DNA from: Coriobacteriaceae bacterium EMTCatB1
GTDB taxonomy: Bacteria; Actinomycetota; Coriobacteriia; Anaerosomatales; Anaerosomataceae
Assembly: GCA_001950395.1 (NCBI GenBank)
Contig: BDLO01000001.1
Span: 1,587,979-1,651,978, forward strand
Reading direction: 5' to 3'
Length of the DNA stretch: 64,000 nt
The position numbers and the translations under genes were made by a program. Positions within the stretch are counted from its first letter, which is position 1, and each line of letters opens with the position of its first letter. This document shows, in pieces, positions 49,517 to 57,898 of the stretch. The notes under the pieces were generated by a model that was not told where the DNA came from, searched no databases, and saw only the letters and a list, made by a program, of their open reading frames with translations.

Positions 49517-50791
49517 ATGACGTGCTGCGAGATGGAAGGTGTTCCGTTGGAGCCCTGCGTCATCATCCCTACGTTCTGGACGCGCAAGCGAGGCCGACCG
49601 ACCTCAGAGGGCCCGTTCCGCTACGACCACCCGACGCCGATCGACGAGGACGGCACGCTCCCCGACTGTCTGCGATCGCTGGAGACTGTCGAGGGGCTCG
49701 GGCGCGTCGTGCTTATCGTGGCTGCGACGCACGAGTCAGTGGAGCACGCCGCCGAGGACCGCGTGCGCGACATCCTCGCTGACTTTCCAGAGCTGGACGC
49801 ACTTGTGGTCGGCCCCGCGGAGATGGGGTCTTTGCACCGGCGGATGGAGCAGCTGGAGTTCGCCGACATTCTGGACGCAGTCGCCCTCGGCAGTTATGGA
49901 GCGGTGCGCAACGTCGGCCTGCTGGTCGCCGCGACGCTGGGTTCTGACCTCGTCGTGTTCGTCGACGACGATCAGGTGGTGACCGACCCTGCGTTCCTCC
50001 TTCGCGCGCAAGAGGGGATCGGCGAGGAAACCGGCAAGGGCAAGCGCGTGCTTGCGAAGAGCGGCTACTACACCGACGAGCAGGGGCGCTACCAGTTTGC
50101 GAGCGATGCTCCCTGGTACGACATGTTCTGGCGACAGGACGACGCGTTCACTTTGGCGCTCGCGGCAGTCGCACGTCCTCCTCGGATCACGCCCAGCACT
50201 GTGGCCATGGGCGGCTGCCTGGCGATCCACAAAGACCTGTACAGCACGGTGCCCTTCGACCCGTGGGTCGGGCGCGGCGAGGACATCGACTACGTGATCA
50301 ACGTCCGGATGCACGGCGGGGACATCTTCTTGGACGGCGAATGGTCGGTTATCCATCAGCCACCGAAGCTTCCCAGCGAGGCTGCTGCGTTCAGGCAAGA
50401 CGTCTTCCGGTTCGTGTACGAGCACCGGAAGCTGGAGTTCTCGAAGTCGCAGGTGGACCTGCGGCAGGTCACGCCGGACTCGCTCATGCCGTACCCGGGC
50501 CCGTTCGTGGAGGGCTCGGTCGTATGGCGGGCCCGTGTCACCGCGCTTCTCCGTGCCCTTTCCGGGAAGGAGCCGGGAGAGTACCTACGCATCGCGCGTC
50601 GCGGTGTGAAGCAGGCCAACGAGTACTCGCGCGAGAACTGCGAGCGGTACTTCGCATTGCAGCGCAGGTGGCCGATGCTCGTGGATCGCCTGTGGGAAGA
50701 CATCGCGCTCAAGACGCTGTTCACTGGTGAGCGCCGCATCGATAGGAGCGCGATCACCGGTCGATTCCCGGTGGTGCCGCCGGAGCGATGA
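49517..50791 (+). CDS. Glycosyltransferase family 2-like protein
   Basis: A protein of up to 424 residues with a GT-A fold. CVIIPTFWTRKRG opens the nucleotide-binding domain, the DxD-type metal motif is LVVFVDDDQVVTD near residue 152, and MGGCLAIHKDLY near 230 and GRGEDIDYVI near 252 are acceptor-side blocks like those of mannosyl/galactosyltransferases. It probably moves a sugar onto a lipid or polymer at the membrane. Start is uncertain: ATG 49517 (given), ATG 49532, or TTG 49547, the last having the best ribosome site (GGAAGG). The stop overlaps the TSUP gene by 4 bp. Confidence 0.82.
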   Translation: MTCCEMEGVPLEPCVIIPTFWTRKRGRPTSEGPFRYDHPTPIDEDGTLPDCLRSLETVEGLGRVVLIVAATHESVEHAAEDRVRDILADFPELDALVVGPAEMGSLHRRMEQLEFADILDAVALGSYGAVRNVGLLVAATLGSDLVVFVDDDQVVTDPAFLLRAQEGIGEETGKGKRVLAKSGYYTDEQGRYQFASDAPWYDMFWRQDDAFTLALAAVARPPRITPSTVAMGGCLAIHKDLYSTVPFDPWVGRGEDIDYVINVRMHGGDIFLDGEWSVIHQPPKLPSEAAAFRQDVFRFVYEHRKLEFSKSQVDLRQVTPDSLMPYPGPFVEGSVVWRARVTALLRALSGKEPGEYLRIARRGVKQANEYSRENCERYFALQRRWPMLVDRLWEDIALKTLFTGERRIDRSAITGRFPVVPPER

Positions 50792-51561
50792 GCCTGGGGT
50801 CGGCGGCGCAGTCGTTCTTGATCGGGGCGGTCTCCGGGGTCCTGTCGGGCGCATTCGGCATCGGGGGCGGTATCGTGACGACCCCGGCCATCCGCCTCAT
50901 CCTGAAGGCGCCTGCGCTCGTGGCCGTGGGCACGCCGCTGCCGGTCATCATCCCGGGAGCGCTCACGGGAGCGTGGACGTACCTTCGTCGAGACCTCGTC
51001 GACGTCCGCGCCGCCACGACAGTGGGCGTCGTGGGGTCGATCGCCTCCATCGTGGGTGCGTGGCTGAGCAAGCTAGCGGGGGGCTCGGCCGTCATGCTCG
51101 CGACGGCGGCGCTCATCGTGTACGTGGCTGCCGACACCGCCGTCTGGGCAGCCAAGAAGAGTCGTGGGCACCACGGGCAGCGGCCTGCCGCGCCGGCTGT
51201 CCCTCGTGTGGCGACGATCGGGCTCGCGGCGGGGCTGTATTCGGGCTTCCTCGGCCTTGGGGGCGGCTTCGTCATCGTGCCCTTGCTTACGCGCTGGCTC
51301 GGGTTCGACATGAAGAGGGCCGTGGGCACCAGTCTGCTCTCGGTCGCGATCCTCGCGATACCAGGAAGCGTCGCCCACTACCTTCTCGGTCACATCGACC
51401 CGAAGATTGCCCTCGGGTTGGCCGTGGGCGTCGTCCCGGGGGCAGCCGTCGGGTCGCGCCTCACGGTGCTCGCACGCGAGACGGCCGTGCGCTACGCGTT
51501 CGCGGTGATGCTGGTATGCGTTGCCGTCTGGCTCGTCCTCGGGGAGCTGGGGGCACTGTGA
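50788..51561 (+). CDS. TSUP (TauE/SafE) family anion transporter
   Basis: A 257-residue membrane protein with about eight hydrophobic segments and two family repeats: SGAFGIGGGIVTTPAI near residue 20 and SGFLGLGGGFVIVPLL near 153. TSUP proteins move sulfite, sulfoacetate, formate-like or other organic anions across the membrane. ATG 50788 overlaps the glycosyltransferase stop and its own stop overlaps the acetyltransferase start. Confidence 0.92.
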   Translation: MSLGSAAQSFLIGAVSGVLSGAFGIGGGIVTTPAIRLILKAPALVAVGTPLPVIIPGALTGAWTYLRRDLVDVRAATTVGVVGSIASIVGAWLSKLAGGSAVMLATAALIVYVAADTAVWAAKKSRGHHGQRPAAPAVPRVATIGLAAGLYSGFLGLGGGFVIVPLLTRWLGFDMKRAVGTSLLSVAILAIPGSVAHYLLGHIDPKIALGLAVGVVPGAAVGSRLTVLARETAVRYAFAVMLVCVAVWLVLGELGAL

Positions 51562-52433
51562 TTGCGCGGTCTCACGCTCTCAGAACGGCCGGCGAGCACG
51601 ACTTAGGGCGCGTCTGGGCGCTCGCGCGGCAGGAGGGCCTGTTCGGATCGCTGGACGAGCTGCGAAGCGCCTGGGCCCGGGTCCCGTGGACGATCCAGGT
51701 GAGCGACGCGGGCGACCTTGCGATCTTGGACAGGTGGCGCGAGCACCTGCCGTTGATGGCGGTGAGCGCGCTGTGGAGCCCCGAGCGCAGTGTGTCTTCG
51801 CACATGGCGGCGCTTCACGCAGTCGCGCGGGCCCACGGGTTCGAGGACGTCCTGAGCCCGTTCGTGCCCGAGGACGGCGTTGCCCCGTACCTCAAAGCGG
51901 GGATGCGGATCGTCCACACGGGGCTTGCCATGGCGCGTCGTACAGGTGCTCCACTCCCTGACGAGCGTCCGACCGGCACGGCGTTCGAGATTGCAGACGA
52001 AAGCGCGCTTGAGCAGCTCTTGGCACTCGACATCGCGTGCTTCAGCGATTTCTGGCGGTACGACGTGCGGCTCATGGCGCGGTACCTTGCAAGCGATCGG
52101 ACGGTGGTCGCGAAGCGCGGCCTGGCGGTGGTGGGGTACGCTATGTGCCGGATCGACAGAGGGCACGGCGTCGTGGGCCGTCTCGCGGTAGCGCCCGCTC
52201 ATCGCGGGAACGGCATCGGCAGCGCGCTCCTCGCCGATTGCTTGCGGTACCTGGAGAGGCAGGGGATCCATCGCACGGTGCTGTACACTCAGGCGGGCAA
52301 CGACGCGGCGCAGCGGCTGTACGCGCGGTTCGGGTTCGAGAGCATCGGGCCCCGCAAGCACCTGCTCGCGTTCGGCGCCGTCGAAACCGAGAAAGGTGTG
52401 ACCCCGTGCAGTCCAGGCGTGCGATCGTCATAG
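51558..52433 (+). CDS. GNAT family N-acetyltransferase
   Basis: A 291-residue acetyltransferase with two GNAT-like halves. The C-terminal half has the acetyl-CoA motif GRLAVAPAHRGNGIGSALLADCL near residue 213 and TQAGNDAAQRLYARFGFE near 248. The N-terminal half (1-130) is a degenerate copy. Substrate unknown. GTG 51558 overlaps the TSUP stop by 4 bp. Its last 28 bp overlap the start of lytS, so the two are tightly coupled. Confidence 0.85.
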   Translation: MIARSHALRTAGEHDLGRVWALARQEGLFGSLDELRSAWARVPWTIQVSDAGDLAILDRWREHLPLMAVSALWSPERSVSSHMAALHAVARAHGFEDVLSPFVPEDGVAPYLKAGMRIVHTGLAMARRTGAPLPDERPTGTAFEIADESALEQLLALDIACFSDFWRYDVRLMARYLASDRTVVAKRGLAVVGYAMCRIDRGHGVVGRLAVAPAHRGNGIGSALLADCLRYLERQGIHRTVLYTQAGNDAAQRLYARFGFESIGPRKHLLAFGAVETEKGVTPCSPGVRSS

Positions 52434-53686
52434 ACGCCGCGTTGTTCCTGGCCACGTCTGCCATCGGCGTGGTCGCGGTGGCCTCTGTGCTCGGCGGGGT
52501 CTCGCGACCCGTGTCGATCGTCGCGGTGGGCGGCCTCATACTGATCGCCGTCGGGTCTGTCGTCGCTCGCGTGCTCACGAGACCCGACCACATACGAGCC
52601 ATGCAGTCGCACCAGATCCTCGAGATCGCGTCGCGCAGCCTGGCGTACATGCGGCGCGGGCTCGATCCCGAGACGGCGCAAGCGGTGTGCCGTCTGGCGC
52701 TTGAGGAGAGCGATGCGGCCGCAGTCGCCATCACCGACAGAGACACGGTCCTCGGCTTCGCGGGGATCGGCGAAGACCATCACCACCCCGGCGGGCCCAT
52801 CATGACGAAAGCGACGCGAGAGGCCATCGAGGCCGACGAGCACCGCATCCTTGCGACGCGCGAAGACATCGGCTGCCCCGTGAAGGGCTGCTACTTGCGG
52901 GCGGCGATCGTCGTGCCTCTGCACGTGCGGGGGGAAGTCGTGGGGACGCTGAAGTTCTACTACACGACCCCGCGGCTGCTGAACGAGACGCAAGTCACGA
53001 TGGTAGAGGGTCTGGCGCGTTTGCTTTCGACGCAGCTCGAGCTCTCGGAGCTGGAGCGGCAGACCGAGCTGGCGTGCCGCATGGAGCTCAAAGCCCTTCA
53101 GGCGCAGATCAACCCGCACTTCCTGTTCAACACCATCAACACGATCGCTGCGCTCATCCGCACCGACCCCGCGCAGGCGCGCGAGCTGCTGCGCGAGTTC
53201 GCACGGTTCTACCGCCGCACGCTGGAGGAGAACGAGGACCTCGTCCCGCTGGAGCGCGAGCTCGAGTACGCGCGGAGCTACATGCGCTTCGAGAAGGCCC
53301 GGTTCGGAGACCGCATCCGCATCGTCGAAGAGGTCGAAGAGGGGCTCGACGAGGTCTTGGTTCCCGCGTTCATCGTCCAGCCGCTGGTTGAGAACTGCGT
53401 GCAACACGCCCTCATGCCTGACAGACCGCTCACCATCGTGCTGCGAGTGCGGCGGGACGATGGCGGGATCGCAATCTCGGTGCAGGATGACGGCGCTGGC
53501 ATCCCTGCAAGCGAGCTGTCGCGCGTGCTCGAATCGGGCGTCGGGCGAGGTCTTGGCATCGCGCTCAAGAACGTGCACGATAGGGTGCGCGGCCATTTCG
53601 GGCCTGGCAGCGGGCTGACGATCGAGAGCCGCGAGGGCGTTGGCACCACCGTCACCGCCCGTCTCGTGCCGAGGAGCGGAGGGTAG
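52406..53686 (+). CDS. lytS: LytS-type sensor histidine kinase
   Basis: A 426-residue kinase. Two N-terminal transmembrane helices (8-55) precede a GAF-like domain (about 70-215) with CPVKGCYLRAAIVVPL. The His_kinase domain (PF06580) has LQAQINPHFLFNTINTIAALI near residue 230 with the phospho-His in NPHFLFN, and HATPase_c follows (FIVQPLVENCVQHAL near 325, DDGAGIP near 365). It lacks the long 5TM-LYT sensor of classical LytS/BtsS. GTG 52406 has AAAGGTG. It pairs with the LytTR regulator 2 bp downstream. Confidence 0.92.
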   Translation: MQSRRAIVIDAALFLATSAIGVVAVASVLGGVSRPVSIVAVGGLILIAVGSVVARVLTRPDHIRAMQSHQILEIASRSLAYMRRGLDPETAQAVCRLALEESDAAAVAITDRDTVLGFAGIGEDHHHPGGPIMTKATREAIEADEHRILATREDIGCPVKGCYLRAAIVVPLHVRGEVVGTLKFYYTTPRLLNETQVTMVEGLARLLSTQLELSELERQTELACRMELKALQAQINPHFLFNTINTIAALIRTDPAQARELLREFARFYRRTLEENEDLVPLERELEYARSYMRFEKARFGDRIRIVEEVEEGLDEVLVPAFIVQPLVENCVQHALMPDRPLTIVLRVRRDDGGIAISVQDDGAGIPASELSRVLESGVGRGLGIALKNVHDRVRGHFGPGSGLTIESREGVGTTVTARLVPRSGG

Positions 53687-53688
53687 GC

Positions 53689-54402
53689 ATGGGTCTCATC
53701 AAGGCGCTCGTGGTCGACGATGAGGCGCCAGCGCGCTCTGAGCTCAGGTACTTGCTGGAAGAGGCCGGCGGCGTCGAGGTCATCGGCGAGGCGTCGAACG
53801 CCCAAGAGGCGCTCCAGCTCATCAAGGCCATCCCGTACGACGTGGTGTTCCTCGACATCGACATGCCTGGCATCTCGGGCATGCAGCTCGCCGAAGCGCT
53901 CAGCCAAGCCGAGCGGCAGCCCGCGGTGGTCTTCGTGACTGCACACAGCGAGCATGCGGTGAAGGCCTTCGAAGTCGCCGCGGTCGACTACCTGGTCAAG
54001 CCCGTCGAGCTCAAGCGGCTTCAGGCGGCGATAAGCCGATTGCGCCCGTCCGAGGAGGCGCCGGCACGCATCGAGCGGATCCCGGTCGAGAAGGCCGGTC
54101 GCAAGCTGCTCATCCAGGTGCAGGACATCTACTACGTCATGGCAAAGGACGACTACTCCTACATCTTCACCGCGAACGAGCGGTTCTTGTCGACGATGTC
54201 GCTTTCGCAGATCGAGTCCCGTCTCGAGCCACAGGGCTTCTTCCGTGTGCACCGGCGCTTCGTCGTGAACCTTGCGCAGGTGCGCGAGGTCGTGCCGATG
54301 TACGGCGGGACGATGCTGCTAACTCTCAAGGACGCGGCTGGCACACAGGTGCCGGCCTCGCGCAGGCGGGTGCCGGCGCTGAAGAAGGCGCTCGGGCTGT
54401 AG
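53689..54402 (+). CDS. lytR: LytTR-family response regulator
   Basis: A 237-residue regulator. The receiver (1-120) has KALVVDDEAPARSELRYLL and the phospho-Asp in VVFLDIDMPGISG near 54. The LytTR DNA-binding domain (about 130-235) has IYYVMAKDDYSYIFT and FFRVHRRFVVNLAQV. Kinases and regulators of this class often control uptake of pyruvate, acetate or other carboxylates. The UspA-DUF485-symporter genes that follow 0.7 kb later are natural candidates for its targets, though no LytTR box was identified. Confidence 0.93.
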   Translation: MGLIKALVVDDEAPARSELRYLLEEAGGVEVIGEASNAQEALQLIKAIPYDVVFLDIDMPGISGMQLAEALSQAERQPAVVFVTAHSEHAVKAFEVAAVDYLVKPVELKRLQAAISRLRPSEEAPARIERIPVEKAGRKLLIQVQDIYYVMAKDDYSYIFTANERFLSTMSLSQIESRLEPQGFFRVHRRFVVNLAQVREVVPMYGGTMLLTLKDAAGTQVPASRRRVPALKKALGL

Positions 54403-54852
54403 GTGCTCGTCGGTCTCGTCTCAGACACGCACGGCACGCTCCCGAGCGGGGTGGCGCGGGTCTTCTCGAGATGTCAGCGCATCCTGCACGCAGGAGACGT
54501 CGGTTCGCTCGAGGTGCTTCGAGAGCTCGAGTCCATCGCCCCGGCAGACGCGGTCGCCGGCAACATGGACGGCGCGCTCACGGGCGTCCTCGACGAGCTG
54601 CTACGCGTCACGCTTGCGGGAGCGAACGTCATCGTCGCGCATCGTCTCGAGGAGGCCCTGCGTGCGCATCGAGCGTCACCAGCCGACGTGCTCGTGGTGG
54701 GCCACACGCACGTGCCGATGGTCGAGCGCCGCGAGGGCGTGCTCGTGGTGAATCCTGGATCGGTCTCTCGTCCGAGGAGCGCAGCGGGCGCGACCGTCGG
54801 CGTTCTCGAAATCGCCGCTCGCGGTGCGATCGCCCGCATCGTCGCCGTGTAA
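54403..54852 (+). CDS. YfcE-type metallophosphoesterase
   Basis: A 149-residue minimal calcineurin-like phosphoesterase. Metal motifs are VSDTHG near residue 7, HAGDVGS near 30, AGNMDG near 52 (Asn then Asp instead of the usual GNCD), VAHR near 77 and VVGHTHVP near 100. It is similar to MJ0936/YfcE phosphodiesterases. GTG 54403 directly follows lytR. Substrate unknown. It ends the run that began at 49517. Confidence 0.9.
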   Translation: MLVGLVSDTHGTLPSGVARVFSRCQRILHAGDVGSLEVLRELESIAPADAVAGNMDGALTGVLDELLRVTLAGANVIVAHRLEEALRAHRASPADVLVVGHTHVPMVERREGVLVVNPGSVSRPRSAAGATVGVLEIAARGAIARIVAV

Positions 54853-55079
54853 AGCTCCTCGCCGCTGCAGTCCCGGCACCGGTCGGTGGCAGGTGGATGC
54901 GGGCGAGCGGCGCGCAGGCGTCCGATAGCCGCTTGGATTTCCGTTCACCTGCCGTTCTCGTCCTTCTGCCGACCCGGTCTCGCCGCATACCCCGGCTGCG
55001 CATGCCAGCCCGCGCGCACGCGCTACCGTTCGCCTCAGGACCGCGCATCGTGCGCGACCAGAAGGAGGAGGTGAACCGG
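54853..55079. other. Intergenic gap before uspA
   Basis: 227 bp without a gene. It presumably contains the promoter and possible LytR sites for the uspA-DUF485-symporter operon, but I could not recognise a clear -10/-35 pair or direct repeats. Confidence 0.4.
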
Positions 55080-55574
55080 ATGAAGGTCTGCATCAAGGGG
55101 TCAGCCGATGACATCAAGCTCGGCGACATCCAGGAGGTCTGCCACGAGATCGACAAGATCTTGCTGCCGACCGACGGTTCGGAGCCTGCAGTCGCGGCCA
55201 CCGAGTACGCCGTCATCCTCGCGAAGACCTTCGGCGCGAGGGTCAAGGCGATCTTCGTGGACACCGGCCTTGAAGCGCTCGAGTACCCCGAGGAGGTCAT
55301 TGACGAGGAGGCGTTCGAAGGCGTCCATCCGTCAGTGAAGGGGCTCGTCGTCGCGAAGACGATGTGCGAGCGCAACGGGGTCGAGTGCGAGGTCGAGGTC
55401 GTCAAAGGCGGCGTGGCGAAGCGGATCGTGGCTGCTGCCATCGAGTGGGGCGCGGACATGATCGTCTGCGGCGACACAGGGCGCACAGGCTTGAAGCGGA
55501 TCGCGCTCGGGAGCGTCGCCGAGACGGTCGTCAAGGGCTCGCCGATCCCCGTGCTGGTGGTCAAGGCCGAGTAG
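55080..55574 (+). CDS. Universal stress protein (UspA family)
   Basis: A 164-residue Usp-fold protein. After a 24-residue N-terminal extension (MKVCIKGSADDIKLGD...) the fold starts DKILLPTDGSEPAVAATEYAVILAK. The ATP-binding loop is ICGDTGRTGLKRIALGSVAETVV near residue 130, close to the G-2x-G-9x-G-S/T consensus. ATG 55080 has AGGAGGTGA. It leads the operon with DUF485 and the symporter, and Usp proteins commonly accompany such transporters. Confidence 0.92.
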   Translation: MKVCIKGSADDIKLGDIQEVCHEIDKILLPTDGSEPAVAATEYAVILAKTFGARVKAIFVDTGLEALEYPEEVIDEEAFEGVHPSVKGLVVAKTMCERNGVECEVEVVKGGVAKRIVAAAIEWGADMIVCGDTGRTGLKRIALGSVAETVVKGSPIPVLVVKAE

Positions 55575-55601
55575 GCAGCAAGAGAGAAGGAGGTGCACAC
55601 G

Positions 55602-55976
55602 ATGGCGGACACAACGGCACGCGCTGCCGGGAAGGCCCCGACGGCTGCTCACGTCAGGCACGGCGAACACGTCGACACGATCGAGAGCGTGGATGCGGTC
55701 TTCCGCGAGCAGCGCAAGCTCTCGTTCACGTACGGCGCGATCTTCTTCGCCGTCACGCTTGCTATACCGGCTGCCTCGGTGTGGTGGGAGGACTGGTACG
55801 CCAAGCCGATCTGGGGAGGTTTCACGGCCAACTACTTGTTCGTCTCCCTCATCTACTACGTCTTCTTGTGGGTGATGGCGTGGACGTACTCGAAGCAAGC
55901 GGACAAGCTCGACGAGAAGCTCGCGCACATGGCAGAAGAGATCGCGGCGCAGTCGCAGGGCGGGGAGGAGGCGTAG
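55602..55976 (+). CDS. DUF485 small membrane subunit of symporter
   Basis: A 124-residue protein with two transmembrane helices (LSFTYGAIFFAVTLAIPA and YLFVSLIYYVFLWVMAW). It belongs to the DUF485 group that is nearly always encoded before a sodium:solute symporter of the ActP/MctC type. It is thought to assist or stabilise that transporter. ATG 55602 has AAGGAGG 8 nt upstream and it ends 3 bp before the symporter. Confidence 0.9.
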   Translation: MADTTARAAGKAPTAAHVRHGEHVDTIESVDAVFREQRKLSFTYGAIFFAVTLAIPAASVWWEDWYAKPIWGGFTANYLFVSLIYYVFLWVMAWTYSKQADKLDEKLAHMAEEIAAQSQGGEEA

Positions 55977-55979
55977 GAG

Positions 55980-57815
55980 ATGAACACGCTTGCAATCGTC
56001 CTGGTGATCGCGCTCATCCTGTTCACGATCGCCCTGTCGATCTTCTCTCGCCGGTTCACGCGCACCACCGCGGACTTCTACCTTGCCGGCCGCAAGGTAG
56101 GTTCCTTCTCGAACGCGTCGGCGATCTCAGGCGACTACCTGTCGGCGGCCTCGTTCCTGGGCGTCGCAGGCGCGGTCTATGCCTCCGGCCTTGACGGCGT
56201 GTGGTATGCGGCTGGCTTCGCCGGCGGCTTCATGGTGGTCGTGCTCTTCATCGCCTCGGCGCTCCGGCGCTTCGGCGAGTACACGGTGGCCGACTTCGCT
56301 TACGGCCGCTTCGGCAGCGACCGCATCCGCCTGGTGACGGTGCTTGCTGTGCTGCTGACGTCGCTGTTCTACATGGCGCCGCAGATGTTCGGCGCCGGCA
56401 CGACGTGGCAAGTGCTCGTCGGCAAGGGCATCTTCGGGATGGAACCGTACACGTCTGGCGTCGTCGTCATCGCGGCCATCATGGCGTTCTACGTCGGCGT
56501 GGGCGGCATGAAGGGAACGACGCTCAACCAGATCTTCCAGTTCTGGTGGCTGTGGTTCGCGATGTTCCTGGTGGTGGCATTCGCCTTCGGCAACGGGTTC
56601 AGCTACCCGAAAGCGCTCGCTGACGCATCCAAGGAACCGATCGTCGACACGAAGGCGCTGACGGTGGCCGAGCTCACCACGCCGAACCCTGCGACTGGCA
56701 AGACGCCGCTCGAAGCGGCCAAGACGGTCATGACGCCGGAGGAGTACGCGAAAGTCGAGGAGTTCGTCGCGGCCAAGTCCGAGGGCAAGATCCCGGTTGC
56801 GCTTCCGGCCAAGAACAAGCTGCACGAGCTGAGGGCGATGCTGTTCCGCGAGCCAGGGCATCGCTACAACAAGTTCGATCAATTCTCGATGGTGCTGGCG
56901 CTCGTCCTTGGCACTGCGGGTCTGCCGCACATCCTCAACCGGTACTACACGAACCCCTCCGGTTCGGCTGCCCGTCGCTCGACGTTCTGGGTGCTCGTGT
57001 TCATCGGCACGTTCTACATCATGGCGCCGATCGCCGGCCTCGCGGGTCTCGGCTTCATCAAGGAGCACCTCGCGAACGGTGGCACGATCGCCGCGGCGAA
57101 CGTCCACGGCCACCTCGTGAAGCCCGACCAGGTCATGCCGACGCTCGGCAACCTGCTCGGCGGGCAGGCGCTTCTGGGCGTCGTCTCAGCCGGCGCTTTC
57201 GCGGCCATGTTCTCCACCATCGGTGGTCTGCTGATCGCGTCTGCCTCTGCGGTCGGTCACGACGTGTACGAGAAGTACATCAACCCGAACGCGAGCGAGA
57301 CCAAGCGAGTGCTCGTTGGGCGGGTCGCGGTGCTGCTGTTCGCCGGTCTGGCGCTGCTGATCGGCCTGGCGATTCCGAAGTTCGGGCTGGATCAGGCGTA
57401 TCCGGCGCTGATCGCGATGATGGTGACCTGGGCGTTCTCGGTCGGCGCCTCGGCGTTCGTGCCGATGCTGCTCACGGGCATCTGGTGGAAGGGGACGACG
57501 GAGCGCGGAGCCACCGCCGGCATCTTCGTCGGGCTGGGGAGCTCGATACTGTTCATCTTCCTGAACATCTTGCAGACGCTCGGCAAGATCCCGAAGGAAG
57601 GCGTTGTCGGGTTCCTCGGCTCGCTGACGTTCCCAGTGCTGTTCACCTTCCCGCTTTCGCTCTTGACGATCATCGTCGTGAGCAAGCTGGATGGGCAGTT
57701 GCCGAAGAACGTCGACGAGATCTGGATGCGCATACACGGCACGGCGCACGAGCGGCACGAGCGCGACCTCGGGCTCGACAAGGTCGGCGGGCTGCTCGGC
57801 ACCAAGAGCCACTAG
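55980..57815 (+). CDS. Sodium:solute symporter (ActP/MctC-like monocarboxylate transporter)
   Basis: A 611-residue SSS-family symporter with about 13 transmembrane helices. TTADFYLAGRKVGSFSNASAISGDYLSAASFLG near residue 29 is the sodium/substrate core of the acetate/pyruvate subgroup, and GTAGLPHILNRYYTNPSG near 310 and FSTIGGLLIASASAVGHDVY near 410 are also typical. A 70-residue soluble insert (about 210-300) sits between helices. It probably imports acetate, pyruvate or a related acid with sodium. LytS-LytR upstream may control it. Confidence 0.92.
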   Translation: MNTLAIVLVIALILFTIALSIFSRRFTRTTADFYLAGRKVGSFSNASAISGDYLSAASFLGVAGAVYASGLDGVWYAAGFAGGFMVVVLFIASALRRFGEYTVADFAYGRFGSDRIRLVTVLAVLLTSLFYMAPQMFGAGTTWQVLVGKGIFGMEPYTSGVVVIAAIMAFYVGVGGMKGTTLNQIFQFWWLWFAMFLVVAFAFGNGFSYPKALADASKEPIVDTKALTVAELTTPNPATGKTPLEAAKTVMTPEEYAKVEEFVAAKSEGKIPVALPAKNKLHELRAMLFREPGHRYNKFDQFSMVLALVLGTAGLPHILNRYYTNPSGSAARRSTFWVLVFIGTFYIMAPIAGLAGLGFIKEHLANGGTIAAANVHGHLVKPDQVMPTLGNLLGGQALLGVVSAGAFAAMFSTIGGLLIASASAVGHDVYEKYINPNASETKRVLVGRVAVLLFAGLALLIGLAIPKFGLDQAYPALIAMMVTWAFSVGASAFVPMLLTGIWWKGTTERGATAGIFVGLGSSILFIFLNILQTLGKIPKEGVVGFLGSLTFPVLFTFPLSLLTIIVVSKLDGQLPKNVDEIWMRIHGTAHERHERDLGLDKVGGLLGTKSH

Positions 57816-57824
57816 CGCGGACCT

Positions 57825-57850
57825 GCGGGCTTCACCCCCAGGAGGCCCGC
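57825..57850 (+). terminator. Terminator hairpin after symporter (first)
   Basis: GCGGGC (57825-57830) pairs with GCCCGC (57845-57850) over a 14-nt loop. A weaker hairpin just before the main one. Confidence 0.45.
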
Positions 57851-57860
57851 TTCAGTCCAG

Positions 57861-57896
57861 GCGCCGGCTCCTCGAAGAGCATCGAGGGGCCGGCGC
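57861..57896. terminator. Bidirectional terminator symporter / pgi
   Basis: GCGCCGGC (57861-57868) pairs with GCCGGCGC (57889-57896), with an inner CTCGA/TCGAG stem; TCTTA follows. It sits in the convergent gap and can end both transcripts. Confidence 0.8.
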
Positions 57897-57898
57897 TC

